A DNA stretch of 17,258 nt from CAYNGH01 sp964396845. GTDB taxonomy: Bacteria; Vulcanimicrobiota; JAJTBE01; CAYNGH01. A program made the position numbers and the translations under genes. The notes under the pieces were generated by a model that made no database searches, was not told the origin of the DNA, and was given only the letters and a program-made list of their open reading frames with translations. The DNA is taken from positions 1-17,258 of the forward strand of contig CAYNGH010000064.1 in the NCBI GenBank assembly GCA_964396845.1, in the 5' to 3' direction. Shown in pieces: positions 14,138-17,258 of the stretch (within the stretch, counting starts at the first letter, position 1; each line of letters opens with the position of its first letter).

Positions 14138-15469
14138 ATGAAGATGGATTGTAAAGAGAGCATGATGGAATTCCTCCGGGAGATTGCAGTCCCCCGGAAG
14201 GTAGGGTCCCAGGGTGAAAAACAGGTTCAGGACATAATTTCCGGGCATTTTGAAAGGATAGTCCGGGAAAACCGTGGTGCTTCTGTTGATTCCCCGGATA
14301 TACCCCCAGAAGCAGAAAACCGGCAGGAGAATGACCCCCCCAGTAAAACGAAGCCCGGCAAAAAAGAAAAAAAAGAACTCTTCTGGGAGCGACAGGACTT
14401 TGATTATTCCGTTGATACTGACCGGGTTGTCTTTGGTTCATTTATTCTCGTGCTGATGGCCCTGTTGTTTACAAATTTCCTGCTGATAATTTATTTCGAC
14501 TCGCCCCAGGTTCGCTGGGGTCTGCCTTTCACGGCCATGGCCATAATGGTCTTTCTCACATGGGGAATCGGCTGGAATAAATATGTGGAGAGAATCATCC
14601 GCCGGAAAACCGACAAAATGCACTCCACCGCAAATCTTCTGCTCAGAACAGACCCCGGAGCCCGGCGGAACCTGATTTTTACCGCCCACTACGATTCCAA
14701 ATCCGGCCCCATGGGACTCCTGGAGAGGACAATTCTGGGATCCATGGCTTATGGCGCCAGCTGGCTGGTGGCGGTATATTCCCTTTTCATATCCCTGTAT
14801 GTCACCTTTGCTCCCCAAATGTCCTCCCAGAGCGAACTCCTGGTCACCAGGCTCAATTTTATTGTCCAGCTGGTCGCCTTCTGGGTCATGCTGATACTGG
14901 CCCTCATGTTCTTCCTGAAAAACCGCAACGAATCCCCCGGCGCGCTGGATAACGCATCGGGAGTGGCAGTTCTGATGGAGCTGGCACAGCACTTTGCAAA
15001 GGATCCCCTCCAGAGAGTCAACCTGTGGTTCGTGGCCACTGCAGCAGAGGAAGACGGTATGGTGGGGATGGTCAACTTCATGGATCACAACCGGGAAGCC
15101 CTGCCTCATAAAAAAAGCTTCTTTGTGAATCTCGACGGTGTGGGGGGGGATGGGATCCTCGAAATTGTGGACGAATACGGCATACCCCCGGCCCAGACCG
15201 CATCAGCCCTCAGCGACTGGCTCCGGGATGCCGGGGATCGGGAGGAAGTCCCATACTCATTCCGATGGGCACCCCCCGCTGTGGGGTTTGATTCGGTGGT
15301 GCCTCATTATCGGGGATACCAGGCGGTTAATATATCCCATACCGGCTTTGATAAAAAACTGTGGGCCACCCACACCAAAGGGGACCAGGTGGACAATATC
15401 AACGAAGAATCCCTGGCAAAGACTTATCGGATATGCCGCCGTCTGGCACAGGTGGTGGACGGGCTTTAA
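14138..15469 (+). CDS. Membrane-embedded M28-family metallopeptidase
   Basis: I chose the ATG at 14138 (443 residues). An ATG at 14144, better spaced from GGGGCGG, and an upstream TTG at 14072 are alternatives. The five metal ligands and catalytic acid of clan MH are all visible: H184 and D186 (TAHYDSK), D271 (ALDNASGVA), E304-E305 (AAEEDG), D333 (VNLDG) and H412 (ATHTKGD). This argues for an active dizinc aminopeptidase-like enzyme. Four hydrophobic segments lie at about 99-120, 125-145, 203-225 and 241-261. The last two are inserted between the first metal motif (HYD) and the second (LDN), so the catalytic domain is split around a membrane hairpin. A charged, Lys-rich linker sits near residues 55-85. 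The substrate is unknown. The gene is convergent with the SDR-like gene, 26 bases away. Confidence 0.85.
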   Translation: MKMDCKESMMEFLREIAVPRKVGSQGEKQVQDIISGHFERIVRENRGASVDSPDIPPEAENRQENDPPSKTKPGKKEKKELFWERQDFDYSVDTDRVVFGSFILVLMALLFTNFLLIIYFDSPQVRWGLPFTAMAIMVFLTWGIGWNKYVERIIRRKTDKMHSTANLLLRTDPGARRNLIFTAHYDSKSGPMGLLERTILGSMAYGASWLVAVYSLFISLYVTFAPQMSSQSELLVTRLNFIVQLVAFWVMLILALMFFLKNRNESPGALDNASGVAVLMELAQHFAKDPLQRVNLWFVATAAEEDGMVGMVNFMDHNREALPHKKSFFVNLDGVGGDGILEIVDEYGIPPAQTASALSDWLRDAGDREEVPYSFRWAPPAVGFDSVVPHYRGYQAVNISHTGFDKKLWATHTKGDQVDNINEESLAKTYRICRRLAQVVDGL

Positions 15470-15495
15470 GATAACCGCCTCAACCGGCGGGAAGT

Positions 15496-16254
15496 TCAAA
15501 CTGCGGTATATCCTCCGTCCACAGGGATTGTGACCCCGGTGATATAAGATGCCTCATCTCCAGAAAGAAACAGCACCGCCGAGGCAACCTCGCCGGGAGA
15601 TCCGATTCGTCCCTGGGGAATGTGCCGCAGGAGCTTCTTCTCAAATTCCGGTTCGCTCCTGGCTCGGAGTTCCCGGTAAAAAGAAGTCTTGATAATCCCC
15701 GGCACCACGCAGTTTACCCGGATACCGCCACCGGCGTATTCCACCGACAGCTGTCGGGAAAGGGCTTCGATTCCTCCCATGGCGGTGCTGTGAACTGGAG
15801 AGCCGGGACAACCCCTCAATCCTCCGATGGATACCACATTGACAATGGATCCCCCGCCGGATGGAATCATGGCTCTGACTGCTTCCCGACAGCACAGGAA
15901 ATAACGCCGGAGATCCCCGGCAAATCCGGCACTGAGGCCCTCATCATCCACATCACCGATGGAGGATTCTCCCACAGGCCCCGGCACGTTGACAAGAATA
16001 CCCGGTGTGCCGAAAGCAGAAGAAGCAAACTCCATGAGCCTGCCGGCTATTCCCGGATCCGAAAGCCTGCCCTCAAACACCGCAACTCTTTCGCCGGCTT
16101 CTTTAATGATTTTTTCTCCCTGCTTCAACCCGGCCCCGTCAGAACCGGAAAGAACAACCGATGCCCCTTGCCGGGCAAGAGCCACTCCGCAGGCGATCCC
16201 CAGGTCTGAATCTCCACCGGTGACCACGGCAACTTTTCCATCAATTCCCATCAT
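15496..16254 (-). CDS. SDR-fold protein lacking the catalytic Tyr-Lys pair
   Basis: The protein is about 252 residues from the ATG at 16254, with GGAAGG about 7 bases upstream. An ATG at 16281 adds nine residues without a ribosome site. The overall sequence is a classical short-chain dehydrogenase/reductase: MGIDGKVAVVTGG start, INVVS-like strand SIVNVVSIGG, C-terminal RVNCVVPGIIKTSF and the ending YITGVTIPVDGGY. The functional residues are altered. The cofactor loop reads TGGDSDLG, so the middle glycine of GxxxGxG is Asp. NNAG reads NVPG. In the tetrad the Asn is Asp (D114), Ser is kept (S142), and YxxxK reads HSTAM (H155, M159). Ordinary NAD(P)-dependent oxidoreduction is therefore unlikely. 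A binding, scaffold or regulatory role is inferred. It is divergent from glyA. Confidence 0.85.
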   Translation of the reverse strand: MMGIDGKVAVVTGGDSDLGIACGVALARQGASVVLSGSDGAGLKQGEKIIKEAGERVAVFEGRLSDPGIAGRLMEFASSAFGTPGILVNVPGPVGESSIGDVDDEGLSAGFAGDLRRYFLCCREAVRAMIPSGGGSIVNVVSIGGLRGCPGSPVHSTAMGGIEALSRQLSVEYAGGGIRVNCVVPGIIKTSFYRELRARSEPEFEKKLLRHIPQGRIGSPGEVASAVLFLSGDEASYITGVTIPVDGGYTAV

Positions 16255-16329
16255 ATCAATACCTTCCATCAAAATTAACATTACCTTACTATTTTTTCCC
16301 CGGCATATTTTTCCCTTTTACCAGTATTT

Positions 16330-16370
16330 CCGGGATGAGATAATTTTTCCGGGCTTTTGATTCATCCCGG
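16330..16370. repeat. Perfect 9-base inverted repeat in the SDR/glyA intergenic region
   Basis: CCGGGATGA (16330-16338) and TCATCCCGG (16362-16370) are exact reverse complements with a 23-base spacer that holds another TTTCCGGG copy (16346-16353; first copy 16327-16334). It could be an operator or a leader stem for glyA. The trailing T-run expected of a terminator is absent. Confidence 0.4.
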
Positions 16371-16459
16371 CCAAAAGGGATCTCCGGGAAAAACAAGAAG
16401 GTTCAATAAAATAAAACCGGCGGGGCATGCCGGGAAATTGAGCAAAGGGGATTTGCAGG

Positions 16460-17258
16460 ATGAAGAATTTACACAAAGTTGACCCGGAAATTTATCAGGC
16501 GATTTTTCATGAAACCAGCCGTCAGGAACACAACCTTGAACTTATAGCATCGGAGAATTTTGTGTCCGAAGCGGTTCTGGAAGCCCAGGGAAGCGTTCTG
16601 ACCAACAAGTATGCCGAAGGCTACCCGAAGAAACGTTACTACGGCGGATGCGAATATGTGGATGTGGCGGAAAAACTGGCCCGGAACAGAGCAAAAGAAC
16701 TGTTTAACGCCGAGTATGCCAATGTTCAGCCCCATTCAGGCACCCAGGCAAACATGGCAGTTTACTTCTCCATCCTGGAGGTGGGAGATACATTCATGGG
16801 GATGAGCCTGGACCAGGGAGGCCACCTGTCCCATGGTCATCCCATCAACTTCTCCGGGAAGTTTTACAGGGTCATCCCATATACCCTGCATAAGGACACG
16901 GAAACCATCGACTATGAACAGATAGAAAAACTGGCCCGGGAACACCGGCCAAAGATGATAATGGCAGGAGCCAGCGCATATCCCCGTATCATTGACTTTG
17001 AACGGATTGATAAAATCTGCCGGGAAATTGAAGCATATTTCGTGGTGGATATGGCCCACATTGCAGGGCTTGTGGCGGCGGGACTCCATCCCAGCCCGGT
17101 GCCTTACGCGGACTTTGTAACCACCACCACCCACAAGACCCTCCGGGGTCCCCGGGGTGGACTGATCCTGTGCAAGAAGAAACATCGCAAACTTCTCAAC
17201 AAAGTGGTTTTCCCCGGTGTCCAGGGAGGCCCTCTGATGCATGTCATCGCGGCAAAGG
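16460..17258 (+). CDS. glyA: Serine hydroxymethyltransferase, 3' end outside the window
   Basis: The enzyme converts serine and tetrahydrofolate to glycine and 5,10-methylene-tetrahydrofolate, using pyridoxal phosphate, in the cytosol. The first 266 of about 415 residues are visible. The frame is open to the right edge. Motifs are NLELIASENF (25-34), TNKYAEGYP (48-56), YYGGCEYVDV, QPHSGTQANM (90-99), VVDMAHIAGLVAAG (195-208) and the cofactor-lysine motif TTTTHKTLRGPRGG with K226. AAAGGGG at 16444-16450 is the ribosome site for the ATG at 16460. A short CCGGC/GCCGG hairpin (16417-16433) lies just before it. The sequence is highly canonical, with no sign of decay. Confidence 0.95.
   Translation, partial: MKNLHKVDPEIYQAIFHETSRQEHNLELIASENFVSEAVLEAQGSVLTNKYAEGYPKKRYYGGCEYVDVAEKLARNRAKELFNAEYANVQPHSGTQANMAVYFSILEVGDTFMGMSLDQGGHLSHGHPINFSGKFYRVIPYTLHKDTETIDYEQIEKLAREHRPKMIMAGASAYPRIIDFERIDKICREIEAYFVVDMAHIAGLVAAGLHPSPVPYADFVTTTTHKTLRGPRGGLILCKKKHRKLLNKVVFPGVQGGPLMHVIAAK

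Noticed and set aside
15475..15490. CCGCC/GGCGG hairpin between the convergent M28 and SDR genes as a bidirectional terminator
   Set aside because: It has five base pairs and no T-run on either side, so it is not supported as a terminator.
16255..16459. A riboswitch before glyA
   Set aside because: I could not recognise a glycine, SAM or THF riboswitch core. Only simple inverted repeats are visible.

Overview
The window is bacterial chromosomal DNA, densely coded, with moderately high G+C (55-57% in two 60-base lines I counted by hand) outside one AT-rich island. I see no tRNA, rRNA, CRISPR array or transposase. Several traits fit an uncultured or poorly sampled lineage rather than a model organism: a SigH-like sigma factor with a cysteine-rich head, twin KaiC-like ATPases, a type III pantothenate kinase, an AMIN-domain envelope protein and a type IV pilus-type ATPase relative. 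The sequence alone does not fix the phylum. A Wallbacteria/Riflebacteria-like lineage is only a guess.

Layout from left to right. (1) 2-1791, plus strand: the 3' part of a phenylacetate-CoA-ligase-like adenylating enzyme, which is open to the left edge, then a coupled stand-alone Clp N-terminal-domain protein. (2) 1856-3230, plus strand: an AT-rich island (20-35% G+C in sampled lines) with two overlapping genes. One encodes a two-TM/coiled-coil/GAF protein and the other a Panacea (SocA-like, DUF4065) protein. This is the best candidate for an undescribed system, a PanAT-like toxin-antitoxin or defence pair with a membrane GAF sensor/effector. (3) 3243-5462, minus strand: an apparent operon of a SigH-like sigma factor with eight N-terminal cysteines followed by two divergent KaiC-like ATPases with an altered P-loop. 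This is a second candidate for a novel signalling module. (4) A 365-base divergent intergenic region with a 12-base palindrome and an attenuator-like leader. (5) 5828-9811, plus strand: a secreted AMIN/NAGPA/Ig-like protein and a DinG/XPD-type Fe-S helicase. (6) 9978-12320, plus strand: an orphan NarL-type response regulator with a clear terminator, a degenerate PilB/GspE-like ATPase, and a coupled small secreted PsbP-like protein. (7) 12402-13181, plus strand: coaX. (8) 13191-13973, minus strand: a TatD-like hydrolase. (9) 14138-15469, plus strand: a membrane M28 peptidase. (10) 15496-16254, minus strand: an SDR-fold protein without its catalytic Tyr and Lys. (11) 16460 to the right edge, plus strand: glyA, cut by the window.

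The housekeeping genes (coaX, glyA, helicase, TatD-like) look vertically inherited. The GAF/Panacea pair stands out by composition as acquired DNA. A theme of the window is enzyme folds with altered active sites: the PilB-like, SDR-like, KaiC-like and possibly TatD-like proteins. These may have been retained for regulatory or structural roles.
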